From contig JAGOIF010000007.1 of the NCBI GenBank assembly GCA_017995775.1, positions 1 to 49,524 on the forward strand: DNA of 49,524 bases, in the 5' to 3' direction. The position numbers and the translations under genes are program-made. The notes under the pieces are model-generated. The model was not told the DNA's origin. It saw only the letters and a program-made list of their open reading frames with translations, and made no database searches. Position 1 is the stretch's first letter, and each line of letters opens with the position of its first letter. This document shows, piece by piece, positions 32,042 through 41,848 of this stretch. Origin of the DNA: Aliarcobacter sp. (GTDB taxonomy: Bacteria > Campylobacterota > Campylobacteria > Campylobacterales > Arcobacteraceae).

Positions 32042-32746
32042 TTAATTATTTTTAAGAATGTCTATTGTATAGCCTTTATTAGAGTGGTTTTTGATAATTT
32101 CATAATAAGTTTTTTGTCTAATTTTATTAACTATATTTCTCATAGTATATATAGACATATCCTTACCTTTCCACACCACGTCTTTTATTATATCATAATC
32201 TGTTATATCATTTCTCTTTGTTATTAATAATTTCAAAAAAGATTTTTCTAATCTAGTAAAGTCTATTAAAACTCCACCTGATTTAAAGAATTGATCTCTA
32301 TATTCGTCAAAATAGATTCCATTTTCGAATTCTATTTTATCTCCTCTTTTTGTTTGATTTAAACACATAATTACAGCTAATTTAACATCTTTAGCTCTTA
32401 ATGGTTTTGACAAAAATGTATAAGCTCCAGAATTAATAGCTGTTACGATATTTTCATTGTTATCTGATTGTGAAATTATAATTTTTGGTAAAGTTGGTGC
32501 TAATTGAGATAATTCTGTACATAATTCAGAAAATGAAACATTTTGAATATCTGCATCAACTATTGCCATATCATAACTATTCGAACAAGCCAATGATAAT
32601 GCGTCTTCTAAAGTCGATGCTACTTTTAATTCCTTAAAATAATCATCAAACTCACTTCCTATATCTTTTGTTATTGTTTCATCACTAGTTACAAATAACA
32701 ACTTTGCGTTGTATAATTTTCTTATATTTCTTACTGTTTTTAACAT
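32042..32746 (-). CDS. Orphan response regulator, OmpR-like, atypical receiver
   Basis: The receiver domain (about 14-125) keeps a phospho-acceptor D64 (DMAIVDADI) and K114 (FLSKPLRAKD). The usual hydrophobic-DD start reads LLFVTSDETI, so the first acidic residue is replaced or shifted. The C-terminal domain (about 135-234) has DFTRLEKSFLKLLI and ends with KNHSNKGYTIDIL, as in OmpR-type winged helices. No histidine kinase gene is adjacent, so it is an orphan. It has a near-perfect sigma-70-like promoter just upstream. Confidence 0.8.
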   Translation of the reverse strand: MLKTVRNIRKLYNAKLLFVTSDETITKDIGSEFDDYFKELKVASTLEDALSLACSNSYDMAIVDADIQNVSFSELCTELSQLAPTLPKIIISQSDNNENIVTAINSGAYTFLSKPLRAKDVKLAVIMCLNQTKRGDKIEFENGIYFDEYRDQFFKSGGVLIDFTRLEKSFLKLLITKRNDITDYDIIKDVVWKGKDMSIYTMRNIVNKIRQKTYYEIIKNHSNKGYTIDILKNN

Positions 32747-32779
32747 ACTAGTACTCTTTATATATTGGTTTAAACTACA

Positions 32780-32808
32780 ATAATAACAAAAATTTCTTTA
32801 TTTGTCAA
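32780..32808 (-). promoter_or_regulatory. Consensus promoter of the orphan response regulator
   Basis: On the minus strand TTGACA (32808-32803) is followed after 17 bases by TATTAT (32785-32780), 34 bases before the ATG at 32746. This is the most canonical promoter in the window and shows that the regulator can be transcribed independently of polA. Confidence 0.75.
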
Positions 32809-32849
32809 AATTATATTAATAATTTAGAAAATTTTTTACAATTTTTGTC

Positions 32850-35537
32850 CTATTTTAACATTTGCCATGAATTACCACATGCAATGGAAACTTTTAAAGG
32901 GATGTTTAGAGTATACACATTTTCCATTATTTCTTTTAACTCTTTTAGTGTCTCAGGAACAACATCATCTTTAATTTCGAAGATTAACTCATCATGGATT
33001 TGCAAAAGCATTCTCACATTATTGTTATTTTTATATTTTTTATATATTTCTATCATAGAAAGTTTTATCAAATCAGCAGCACTTCCTTGAAATAAAGTAT
33101 TTACAGCTTCTCTTAAATATGCAGCTTTTATCATAGCATTAGCAGAGTTGAAATCGAACAATCTTTTTCTATTTAATAACGTTTTAATGTAGCCATTTGT
33201 GTATGCAAAATCTTCAATTGATTTAAGATAATCTTTTACACTTTTAAATGCCTCAAAATAAGAATCAATATAAAATTTTGCTTCTTTTGATGGTATTCCT
33301 AAAGTATCACCAAGTTTTTTACTTCCCATTCCATATAATAATCCAAAGTTTATTGATTTTGCAATATTTCTTTTGTCTTTAGCATTTTCTTCACCAAAGA
33401 TTTTAACTGCTGTTTGGTGGTGAATATCTAAATCGTTTTTAAAAGCGCTTACAAGTGCTTCATCACCACTAAAATGAGCTAATAATCTTAACTCTATTTG
33501 AGAGTAATCTATTCCCACAAGCTTATATCCATCTTCTGGAATAAAGGCACTTCTTATTTGTATTGCTGATTCAGTTCGTACTGGAATATTTTGTAAATTT
33601 GGATTTTTTGAACTCAATCTTCCTGTTGCTGTTCCTGTATGTAAAAAAGAGGTGTGAATTCTATTATCACTATTTTTCAATCCCAATTCTAAAAGTGGTT
33701 CTATATATGTAGATTGCAATTTATAAGCTTCTCTATATTTTAATAATAATGGAACTACTGGATGAGCATCAACTAATCCACTTAAAACGCTCTCATCTGT
33801 ACTATAACCTGTCTTTGTTTTCTTAGCTGTTGGTAATCCTAAAGTTTCAAATAAAACAACTCCTAGCTGCTTAGGAGAGTTAATATTAAATTCAACCTCA
33901 CCTACTTTATAAATCTCACTTGTTAGCTCTTGAATATATTTTGCACTTTTATCTTTGTACTCTTTTAGAAGCTTTACATCTACTTTTATTCCATTGTTTT
34001 CCATATTTGCTAAAACATATATAAAATCAAATTCCATATCAAAACCTAATTGAAGTAAATCTTCACACTCTTTTTCTTTAAATACTTTTAATTGTTTATT
34101 AAAAAGTTTTAAAGTCATTAGTGCATCTTCTGCTGCATAATCACAAGCTTTATAAACATCAATACTTGAAAAATTTTCACCTTTTTTTACAACATCTTTA
34201 AATGCAATCATTTTATGAGAAAAATATTTATCTACTTGATAATCAAGCCCTACTTTTTCATTTGTATCTAAAAGCCACGATAAAATCATAGTATCAGCAT
34301 AAAGTTTTAACTCTATATCAAAATTATTTTTGATAATCTCATAATCATATTTGAAATTTTGTAAAACTAATTTATGTCTATTTAGTTGAATAATTGCTTG
34401 ACGCGCTGCATCCTTTGAGATTTGAACAGGAGAACCTAAATAAAAATGAGAAATAGGAACATAATAAGCAATATTTTCTTCATAAGCAAAAGAAAATCCT
34501 ACAATTTGAGCTTTTTGTGTATCTATATCTGTGGTTTCTGTATCAAAGGCAACTATTGCATCTCTTGGAATTGTATTAATTACAAAAGATAATTTACTTT
34601 CATCATTTAATAAAACATATTTTATTTCTTCATTCTTTTCTTTTTCTACTGGAATTTCAGTTTTAAAACTCATTCCATTTTTATTTACTCTATCAAGAAC
34701 TTTTGACATATCGTATTTATGTAAAATATCACTAATCTTTAAAATTGGATTTTCATTTGGAAGTAAAAATTCATCTAAATTATCAATAACATGACAATCT
34801 TTTGACAAAGTTACAAGTTGTTTTGAAAGAAAAGCCATTTCACGGCTATCTTCAAGTAAAGTTTTCCATCTTTTTTTCTCAATATTTTCTAAGTTTGCAT
34901 AAATATTTTCCAAAGTTCCAAATTGTTGAATCAAAGCTTCTGCTGTTTTTGCTCCTATTCCTTTTACTCCTGGAATATTATCAGCACTATCACCTAAAAG
35001 TGATTGATAATCTGTAAATTGTGAAGCTTTAACTCCATATTTTTCAAGACATTTTGCTTCATTTATAATAACTTTTTTTGTTGGATCAAATAAATAAATA
35101 TCATTTTCATCTTCTATTAATTGATATAAATCTTTATCGTGAGATACGATTCTTACTTCCAGACCTTTTAGTTTTGCATCGTGGGCAATTGATGCCACAA
35201 TATCATCAGCTTCAAAACCTGTTCTAATTGCTGTTTTAAATCCCATTTGTTCAATCCAAGAAATTGCAATTGGAAGTTGTTTTAATAAATCCTCAGGAAC
35301 ATCAGGTCGTTGACCTTTATAATTATCATAAAGTTCATTCCTAAAAGTATCACCTTTCGCATCAAGTGCAAAAACTATATAATCAGTTTGAAAATCTTTT
35401 CCAATATTTGCTATAAAATTAATAAATCCTGTTAATAAACCTGTTGGGAAACCATCTTTTGATCTAAGTGGTGGAAGGGCAAAATAACTTCTAAATAAAA
35501 ATCCAAATGTATCAATAACTGTGATTGTTTTTTTCAT
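32850..35537 (-). CDS. polA: DNA polymerase I
   Basis: Full three-domain polymerase of about 895 residues. The 5' nuclease domain starts ITVIDTFGFLFRSYFALPPL. The 3'-5' exonuclease domain has an intact D-x-E (AFDTETTDIDT), NFKYD and YAAEDALM, so proofreading should be active. The polymerase domain shows GIDYSQIELRLLAHFSGD, the O-helix AKSINFGLLYGMG and LQIHDELIFEI. I chose ATG at 35537 (MKKTITVIDT), preceded by AAGAGA. An ATG five codons earlier is in frame but would swallow that site. It is divergent from kdsB. Confidence 0.96.
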   Translation of the reverse strand: MKKTITVIDTFGFLFRSYFALPPLRSKDGFPTGLLTGFINFIANIGKDFQTDYIVFALDAKGDTFRNELYDNYKGQRPDVPEDLLKQLPIAISWIEQMGFKTAIRTGFEADDIVASIAHDAKLKGLEVRIVSHDKDLYQLIEDENDIYLFDPTKKVIINEAKCLEKYGVKASQFTDYQSLLGDSADNIPGVKGIGAKTAEALIQQFGTLENIYANLENIEKKRWKTLLEDSREMAFLSKQLVTLSKDCHVIDNLDEFLLPNENPILKISDILHKYDMSKVLDRVNKNGMSFKTEIPVEKEKNEEIKYVLLNDESKLSFVINTIPRDAIVAFDTETTDIDTQKAQIVGFSFAYEENIAYYVPISHFYLGSPVQISKDAARQAIIQLNRHKLVLQNFKYDYEIIKNNFDIELKLYADTMILSWLLDTNEKVGLDYQVDKYFSHKMIAFKDVVKKGENFSSIDVYKACDYAAEDALMTLKLFNKQLKVFKEKECEDLLQLGFDMEFDFIYVLANMENNGIKVDVKLLKEYKDKSAKYIQELTSEIYKVGEVEFNINSPKQLGVVLFETLGLPTAKKTKTGYSTDESVLSGLVDAHPVVPLLLKYREAYKLQSTYIEPLLELGLKNSDNRIHTSFLHTGTATGRLSSKNPNLQNIPVRTESAIQIRSAFIPEDGYKLVGIDYSQIELRLLAHFSGDEALVSAFKNDLDIHHQTAVKIFGEENAKDKRNIAKSINFGLLYGMGSKKLGDTLGIPSKEAKFYIDSYFEAFKSVKDYLKSIEDFAYTNGYIKTLLNRKRLFDFNSANAMIKAAYLREAVNTLFQGSAADLIKLSMIEIYKKYKNNNNVRMLLQIHDELIFEIKDDVVPETLKELKEIMENVYTLNIPLKVSIACGNSWQMLK

Positions 35538-35633
35538 AAAATCTCTTTTCATATGCTTGTTTAAAGATTTTATATTATAATAATGTCACTAAAAATAAGG
35601 TTTTGAAATTATAAAGTGCCAAAAGGAAGATAA

Positions 35634-36359
35634 ATGATAATTATACCTGCAAGATTAAATTCTAGTAGATTTGCAAATAAAATTTTAGTTGATATTTTAG
35701 GATTACCAATGGTAATTAGAACTGCTAAGCAAGTAAGCAGTTTGGATAAAGTAGTAATTGCAACAGATTCTCAAAAAGTTATAGATTTAGCTTCAAAATA
35801 TGGTTTTGATGCAGTTATGACATCAAGTTCTCATAATAGTGGAACAGATAGAATAAATGAAGCTGTAAATATTTTAAATTTAAGTGAAGATGAAATAATT
35901 ATAAATGTTCAAGGTGATGAACCTTTTATTGAAATTGAAGTTGTACAAGCAGTTATTAATAGAGTAAAACAAATAAAAGAAAACAATGAAGATATTATGA
36001 TAACTTCTTGTTATAAAGAAATAAGCTCTGAATTAGCAGATGATCCAAATCATGTAAAAGTAGTTTTAGACGAACATTCAAATGCAATATATTTTTCACG
36101 AGCAAAAGTTCCATATCATAGAGATCATCATGAAAATACAAATTATAGTGGACATCTAGGAATTTATGGATTTACAAAAAAATCACTAAATGCTTTTTGT
36201 GAGTTAAAATCATCAAAATTAGAAAATATTGAAAAATTAGAGCAATTAAGAGCCATTGATAATGGACAAAAAATCGCTATGGTAAAAGTCGTTTCTAAAT
36301 CTTTTGGAATTGATACACAAGCTGATTTAGATAATGCTCTTAAGATATTTAAAAAGTGA
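35634..36359 (+). CDS. kdsB: 3-deoxy-manno-octulosonate cytidylyltransferase (CMP-Kdo synthetase)
   Basis: Activates Kdo with CTP for transfer to lipid A. The 241-residue protein has the nucleotide-binding start MIIIPARLNSSRFANK, the conserved IINVQGDEPFI and YFSRAKVPYHRD. Near the end LEQLRAIDNGQKI and GIDTQADLDNALKI are typical of KdsB. AAGGAAG precedes the ATG. With lpxK and lptB in this window it completes several steps of LPS core assembly. Confidence 0.96.
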   Translation: MIIIPARLNSSRFANKILVDILGLPMVIRTAKQVSSLDKVVIATDSQKVIDLASKYGFDAVMTSSSHNSGTDRINEAVNILNLSEDEIIINVQGDEPFIEIEVVQAVINRVKQIKENNEDIMITSCYKEISSELADDPNHVKVVLDEHSNAIYFSRAKVPYHRDHHENTNYSGHLGIYGFTKKSLNAFCELKSSKLENIEKLEQLRAIDNGQKIAMVKVVSKSFGIDTQADLDNALKIFKK

Positions 36360-36416
36360 AATTAATAAAGATTTGTGTATGATGAAATCGAAAGATAATT
36401 AAAAGCAAGGTATCAA

Positions 36417-38402
36417 ATGCGTTATGATGTATTTATAGTAAATAATGAAAGTAAGGATTTGAAAAGTTTTGGAAAACACTTATCAAGTAATTTAAAAAAT
36501 ATCATTGTAACTCATCTTTCATCAAGTGAAAATGGGCTTTATCAAGATTTAGAATTATGTGATTTACTAATAGTTGATATTGATTTATTAGATCACTTTT
36601 CAAAAATCAAAAACTATTTAAAGGATGATATACACACTATTTTTTTAATAAATAATGAATCTGATTTATTAAAAATAATTGGTATTAATAATTCAAGCAC
36701 TTTACTTAAATCTTCCGATTTGACTAATCTTAAAGAAAAAATAAAAAAACATCTACATATAAATAATGAAATAAAATCTTCAGAAAAAAATAATTTTTCT
36801 GATTCAATAGTAAATAATATTAATTATCCAATTTTTTCTACTGATGGAACTAATATTATTTTTTCAAATGATCATTTCTTTAAATTAACTAATTGTTTTA
36901 CTATTGATGAGTTAAATATTAAATACAAAAATATAAAAGAGATTTTTGCAAAAGAATATGGTTGTTTTACGCAAATGACGCCAAAATGGCTCTCCCAAGA
37001 TGAAATAAAAAATGTTAAAGTATGTATTTTAGATGAAAATCAAAAAAAGAGATTTTTTTCATTACAGAAAATTTCTCTATCTCATAATAATACAAATATA
37101 ATTATTTTAAATGATATAAGCCATGAAGTTGAACATAAACATGAATTATTTAAACTACTTTATACGGATAATTTAACAAAATTCCCAAATAGAACAAAAT
37201 TAATTGAAGATTTACAAAATAAATCAATGCATCTTGAAGCGGTTTGTTTAATAAATATAAATTCTTTTAGAGAAGTAAATGATTTTTTTGGTCATAGGGT
37301 TGGAGATGCTGTCTTAGTTGATGTTGCAAAATTAATAGATAATCATATTAAAAAATTTGATAATTTAAATCTATATAAGTTTCCTGCTGATTCATATTGT
37401 ATAACTAATACAAAAAAATCCAAAGAAGATTTTGTTGAGTTAATTGAAAATATAGTTAAAGATGTATATAAAAAAGTATTTATTTTCGAGCATTATGAAA
37501 TAGATATTAGAATATCAGCAGGAATTTCTTTTTCTGATAAAAATAATAAATTAATAACAGCAGATATTGCATTACAATCTGCAAAGAAAAATAACAAAGA
37601 TTTATTAGTATTTTTTGATGAGCTTGATAAATTTCAAGAATATGAAAATAATATGCATTGGACAAAAAAATTAAAATCTGCGTTTATTAATGACAATATT
37701 GAAGTTTATTTTCAACCTTTAGTAAATAATAGAACTCTAAAAGTTGATAAATACGAGTGTTTAGTAAGACTAATAGATGAAAATGGGAAAGTTATCACTC
37801 CATATTTTTTCTTAGATATTTCAAAAAAATCTAATCAATATACAAAATTAACAAGAATTGTTTTAGAAAAATCATTTAAAAAATTTGAACATCTTTCCTT
37901 TGATTTTTCTATAAATATTTCTTATGAAGATATTCAAACTCCTGATTTTTTAAATTTTATTAAATCTATGTTAAATAAATATAATGTTTCAAATAGAGTT
38001 ATTTTTGAGATATTAGAAGATGAAAATATAAAAAGTTATGAGCTTTTAAAATTATTTATTGATGAAGTAAAATCATTAGGATGTAAAATTGCCATAGATG
38101 ATTTTGGTAGTGGTTATTCAAATTTTGAGCATCTTTTAAAAATGAATATAGATTATCTAAAAATTGATGCTTCTTTAATCAAAAATATTGCAAAAGATGA
38201 GACTTCATATAAAATAACAAAAACTATAATAGAATTTGCCAAAAGTCTGAATTTACAAACTATTGCTGAATTTGTAGAAAATGAAGAAATATTTAAAATA
38301 GTTAGAGAATTAGGTGCTGATTATTCTCAAGGTTATTTTTTCTCAGAACCAATAGCACTTCCAAACGTAAGCGAATTTAACAAAAAGAAAACGAATGAAT
38401 AA
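36417..38402 (+). CDS. c-di-GMP protein: receiver-like, PAS, degenerate GGDEF and EAL (ECL) domains
   Basis: A soluble 661-residue protein. The N-terminus (1-115) resembles a receiver (YDVFIVNNESKD, LLIVDIDLL) with a possible phospho-acceptor D54. A PAS-like region (about 130-240) follows. The GGDEF domain (about 245-400) has YKFPADSY where GGDEF belongs, so it cannot be a cyclase. The EAL domain (about 415-650) has ECL (447-449) in place of EAL but keeps N500, E532, the D561-D562-F-G-S-G motif and K582. Phosphodiesterase activity is therefore plausible. It overlaps the following cyclase gene by eight bases. Confidence 0.85.
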   Translation: MRYDVFIVNNESKDLKSFGKHLSSNLKNIIVTHLSSSENGLYQDLELCDLLIVDIDLLDHFSKIKNYLKDDIHTIFLINNESDLLKIIGINNSSTLLKSSDLTNLKEKIKKHLHINNEIKSSEKNNFSDSIVNNINYPIFSTDGTNIIFSNDHFFKLTNCFTIDELNIKYKNIKEIFAKEYGCFTQMTPKWLSQDEIKNVKVCILDENQKKRFFSLQKISLSHNNTNIIILNDISHEVEHKHELFKLLYTDNLTKFPNRTKLIEDLQNKSMHLEAVCLININSFREVNDFFGHRVGDAVLVDVAKLIDNHIKKFDNLNLYKFPADSYCITNTKKSKEDFVELIENIVKDVYKKVFIFEHYEIDIRISAGISFSDKNNKLITADIALQSAKKNNKDLLVFFDELDKFQEYENNMHWTKKLKSAFINDNIEVYFQPLVNNRTLKVDKYECLVRLIDENGKVITPYFFLDISKKSNQYTKLTRIVLEKSFKKFEHLSFDFSINISYEDIQTPDFLNFIKSMLNKYNVSNRVIFEILEDENIKSYELLKLFIDEVKSLGCKIAIDDFGSGYSNFEHLLKMNIDYLKIDASLIKNIAKDETSYKITKTIIEFAKSLNLQTIAEFVENEEIFKIVRELGADYSQGYFFSEPIALPNVSEFNKKKTNE

Positions 38403-39717
38403 AGAAATTTTAAAAAATATTTCAATTTTATATGTAGAAGATGAAAATGATGTAAGGGAATTTACATCAAAATTATTAAGTTCTTTATTAAAAAAAGTTT
38501 ATTGTGCAAGTAACGGGCAAGAAGGTTTAGAAGTTTATAAACAAAATAAAGATGATATTGATTTGATTATTTCTGATATTAATATGCCAAAAATGGATGG
38601 TCTTACAATGTGTGAGGAAATCAAAAAATTAAATAATGATATTCCTCTTGTAATTACAAGTGCACATAATGATACTAGTTTTTTAAAAAGAGCAATAGAA
38701 GTTGGTGTAAATACGTATGCTTTGAAACCTATTGATCTATATCATTTAATAGAAAGTGTTACAAAAGCGATGGAGCCAATTTTATTAAAAAAACAATTAG
38801 TAGAATTAAACTTATCTCTTGAAACTAAAATAGAGCAAGAAATATCTAAAATAAAATCTATTTTAGATGCTCAAAATAATATTATTATTGTAACAAACAA
38901 AGAAAATATTACAAATGTAAATAAAAAATTCTTGCAGTTTTTTGGAGTTGATGATTTTGAAAGATTTCTAAAAACTAAGAAAAATATCTTTGATTTTTTT
39001 ATAGAAGAATTTGGTTTTATTACAAAAAATCAAATCATAAAACAAGAATCATGGCTTAGATACATAAGAGAATTACCAGAAATTGATAGAATTGTAAAAA
39101 TAAAAAATTACTTACATGAAGAAAAGATTTTTACAATAAATGTAGATTATTATGAAAATAAAGAGCACTATTATGTATTTTCTCTAACAGATATAACTGA
39201 AATAAAAGAAAAATCAAATTTACTAGAATATCAAGCAAGCCATGATAAATTAACAGGTTTATTTAATAGAAATAAATTTGATGAATTATTTATAAAAGAG
39301 ATAAAAAGATCAAAAAGATATAGCGCAAGTTTATCGATTATCCTTTTAGATATTGATAATTTTAAAATGATAAATGATAACTATGGTCATCAAATAGGTG
39401 ATGTAGTTTTAAAAGAAATTTCTCAAATAATATCATTGCATATTAGAGAGCAAGATATTGCTGTTAGATGGGGAGGTGAAGAGTTTTTAGTACTTCTTCC
39501 CCATACAAATTTAAGTGGGTCTATAATAGTTGCAAATAAAATTAAAACTGCCATTGAAACAAACTTATTTACAGATTTAAATCTTAATATAACAGCAAGT
39601 TTTGGTGTAACACAATTAGTTAATGAAGATGATGATGAAAGTTTAATTGCAAGAGCAGATAAACATTTATACGAAGCAAAAAATAGTGGGAAAAACAAAG
39701 TAATAGCTACAAAATAG
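38395..39717 (+). CDS. Response regulator with GGDEF output (diguanylate cyclase)
   Basis: A 440-residue protein. The receiver domain (about 8-130) has acidic residues E15/D16, phospho-acceptor D61 (IISDINMPKMDG), T88/S89 and K111 (YALKPIDLY). A coiled-coil and PAS-like middle (about 130-275) follows. The GGDEF domain has the active-site loop WGGEEFLVLL (359-368) and an intact inhibitory site R351-x2-D354, so it should make c-di-GMP with product inhibition. The start overlaps the end of the EAL gene (ATGAATAA). Cyclase and phosphodiesterase candidates therefore share one transcript. Confidence 0.92.
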   Translation: MNKEILKNISILYVEDENDVREFTSKLLSSLLKKVYCASNGQEGLEVYKQNKDDIDLIISDINMPKMDGLTMCEEIKKLNNDIPLVITSAHNDTSFLKRAIEVGVNTYALKPIDLYHLIESVTKAMEPILLKKQLVELNLSLETKIEQEISKIKSILDAQNNIIIVTNKENITNVNKKFLQFFGVDDFERFLKTKKNIFDFFIEEFGFITKNQIIKQESWLRYIRELPEIDRIVKIKNYLHEEKIFTINVDYYENKEHYYVFSLTDITEIKEKSNLLEYQASHDKLTGLFNRNKFDELFIKEIKRSKRYSASLSIILLDIDNFKMINDNYGHQIGDVVLKEISQIISLHIREQDIAVRWGGEEFLVLLPHTNLSGSIIVANKIKTAIETNLFTDLNLNITASFGVTQLVNEDDDESLIARADKHLYEAKNSGKNKVIATK

Positions 39718-39719
39718 CT

Positions 39720-39753
39720 ATTACTTAAAAACTAAAATTCTCACCTAAGTAAT
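39720..39753. terminator. Possible weak bidirectional hairpin between the cyclase gene and lptB
   Basis: ATTACTTA (39720-39727) and TAAGTAAT (39746-39753) could pair across an 18-base loop between two convergent genes whose stops are only seven bases apart. The stem is short, AT-only apart from one pair, and reaches into the lptB coding end. Confidence 0.3.
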
Positions 39754-40447
39754 GTTCTCTTACTTTTGTATCATTTTTAATCTCATCACTTGTTCCGCTT
39801 GCAAGCAATGCCCCTGCTTTCATAACATAGGCTCTATCACAAATTTCAAGAGTTTCTCTAACATTATGGTCTGTTATTAAAACACCAATATTTATTTTTG
39901 TAAGTTGATGAATAATTTCCTGAATATCTTTAACAGCAATTGGATCAACTCCAGCAAAAGGCTCATCTAGAAGTAAAAACTTTGGTTGAGAAACTAATGC
40001 TCTTGCTATTTCTGTTCTTCTTCTTTCACCACCTGATAAAGAAACACCTTTTCTTTGTCTTATTGGTTCAATATTAAATAATTCTAGTAATTCTTCCACT
40101 CGTTTATGTTGCTCTGCTTTATCTTTAGTAATGATTTGAGCAGCTAACATTAGGTTATCTTCAACTGATAAATCTTTAAAAATAGATGATTCTTGTGGTA
40201 AATAACCTATTCCTTTTAATGCTCTTTTATGTAATGGCAATGAAGTTATATCAATATCATCAAAAAAAACTTTTCCAGATGTTGGTTTTACTAATCCACA
40301 AACAGTATAAAATGTCGTAGTTTTTCCAGCCCCATTTGGTCCTAGTAATCCTACTATTTCACCCGATTTGATTTCTAAAGAAATTCCATGCAATATTTGT
40401 GTTTTTTTGATACTTTTTGTTATGTCTTGTATATTTAATTTATGCAT
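39725..40447 (-). CDS. lptB: LPS export ABC transporter ATPase LptB
   Basis: The ATPase that powers LPS extraction from the inner membrane by LptFG. The 240-residue protein has Walker A GPNGAGKTT (36-44), the signature LSGGERRRTEIARAL, and Walker B LLLDEPFAGVDP followed by ITDHNVRETLEICDRAYV. The FAGVDP and DHNVRETL segments are specific to LptB among ABC ATPases. Its start overlaps the end of tsaE by eight bases. Confidence 0.95.
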   Translation of the reverse strand: MHKLNIQDITKSIKKTQILHGISLEIKSGEIVGLLGPNGAGKTTTFYTVCGLVKPTSGKVFFDDIDITSLPLHKRALKGIGYLPQESSIFKDLSVEDNLMLAAQIITKDKAEQHKRVEELLELFNIEPIRQRKGVSLSGGERRRTEIARALVSQPKFLLLDEPFAGVDPIAVKDIQEIIHQLTKINIGVLITDHNVRETLEICDRAYVMKAGALLASGTSDEIKNDTKVREHYLGENFSF

Positions 40448-40856
40448 TTATTTTATATAACCTTTTATTTTCTTTCTTTTGTATTTCAATTAAAATTACA
40501 TTATAACCATAATCTTTTAATAAATTTTCTAGCTTTTCATCGCCCCACTCTACAAAATGAGTTCCTTCTTTTTCAAACTCTTCAAGCATTCCTAAAGAGA
40601 TAAATTCATTTAATGTTTTATTATAAACATCATAGTGAAAAATATTATTTGAATATATTGCTTGAAGAGAAAATGTAGGAGATGTTACTAAATCATCTAA
40701 GTTTAAAGCTTTTAGATAGTTTTTAACAAGGGTAGTTTTACCACTTGCTAAATCACCTCTTAATATAACGATATAATTTTCATTTTTTAATAATTCAATT
40801 AAATAAAAGCTTAATTCATCAATTTTATCTAATTCTAATTCAAAAGTTTTTTGCAA
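40440..40856 (-). CDS. tsaE: tRNA threonylcarbamoyladenosine biosynthesis ATPase TsaE
   Basis: A small ATPase that works with TsaB and TsaD in forming t6A37 of tRNA. The 138-residue protein has the P-loop LRGDLASGKTT (32-42), then VTSPTFSL, FHYDVYNK and FVEWGDEKLE, all diagnostic of TsaE. In the family the P-loop is normally G-D-L-G-A-GKT; here the fourth and fifth positions are A and S. It lies between trpD, eight bases upstream, and lptB, which it overlaps. Confidence 0.94.
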   Translation of the reverse strand: MQKTFELELDKIDELSFYLIELLKNENYIVILRGDLASGKTTLVKNYLKALNLDDLVTSPTFSLQAIYSNNIFHYDVYNKTLNEFISLGMLEEFEKEGTHFVEWGDEKLENLLKDYGYNVILIEIQKKENKRLYKINA

Positions 40857-40864
40857 AAAAATCC

Positions 40865-41848
40865 TTAACTTAATTGATTAGATACTCTAATAATTTGCTC
40901 TAGCTTTTCTTGAGCAGCTCCACTGATAATAGCAGCCTTAGCCATATCAATCCCATCTTTAAAATCTCTTGCTTTTTCATCCACTATTAAAGCTGCAGCT
41001 GCATTTAATAAGACAATATCAAGTTTAGCACCAACGATTTTTCTTGATAAAATATCCCTTGTTAATCTTGCATTAAAATCAGGTCCCTCACCTACAATAT
41101 CATCTTTACTTGATAATGCAATTCCATAATTTTCAGGGTTTATTTCTATATCTGTAATCTTTCCATTTATTAAAAGTGTCGCATAAGTTATATCTGAAAC
41201 TGAAATTTCATCCATTCCATCATTTGATGATAATATCATAGCTCTCTTACTATCAAGCATATCTAAAGCAGCGGCAATTCTATTTATATAACTTTTGTCA
41301 AAAACTCCAATTACTTGTTTTGTAACACCAGCTGGATTCGATAGTGGTCCTAGAATATTCATAATAGTTCTATGTGGAATTTGTTTTCGAACAGGTGTAA
41401 TATACTTCATAGCTGGATGATGATTATTTGCAAACATAAATCCAAAACCTGTTTCTTCCAGCATTTTTGCAGTACTTTCTAGACTAAGATTTAGATTAAT
41501 ACCAAGAACTTCTAGCATATCAGCACTTCCTGATTTACTAGTAACACTTCTATTCCCATGTTTTGCTACATATGATCCACAAGCCGCAAGAAGTATTGAA
41601 ACAGTACTTGAGATGTTAAAACTATAACTTTTATCTCCACCTGTTCCAACCACATCAATAGATTTTTGTCTTAATTCTTCTGTAATAGGAAGAGGAATAA
41701 GATGCTCTCTCATAGCACTTGCAGCACCTGCAAGTTCAGACGCTGTTTCACCTCTTTCATAAAGTTCTAGTAGATATTCTTTGATTTCTTCTTCTTGTAT
41801 TCTATTTTCAAAAATATCATCAAATTTCAATTTTGTAGTATTAAACAT
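40865..41848 (-). CDS. trpD: Anthranilate phosphoribosyltransferase
   Basis: Joins anthranilate to PRPP in tryptophan synthesis. The 327-residue protein has the PRPP-binding loops VGTGGDKSYSFNIST-type (67-80) and KHGNRSVTSKSGSADMLEVLG (96-116). HHPAMKYITPVRKQIPHRT and NILGPLSNPAG are further family signatures. It is a stand-alone TrpD not fused to TrpG, and no other trp gene is in the window. The start directly abuts the stop of the S4-domain gene (TAG then ATG). Confidence 0.95.
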   Translation of the reverse strand: MFNTTKLKFDDIFENRIQEEEIKEYLLELYERGETASELAGAASAMREHLIPLPITEELRQKSIDVVGTGGDKSYSFNISSTVSILLAACGSYVAKHGNRSVTSKSGSADMLEVLGINLNLSLESTAKMLEETGFGFMFANNHHPAMKYITPVRKQIPHRTIMNILGPLSNPAGVTKQVIGVFDKSYINRIAAALDMLDSKRAMILSSNDGMDEISVSDITYATLLINGKITDIEINPENYGIALSSKDDIVGEGPDFNARLTRDILSRKIVGAKLDIVLLNAAAALIVDEKARDFKDGIDMAKAAIISGAAQEKLEQIIRVSNQLS

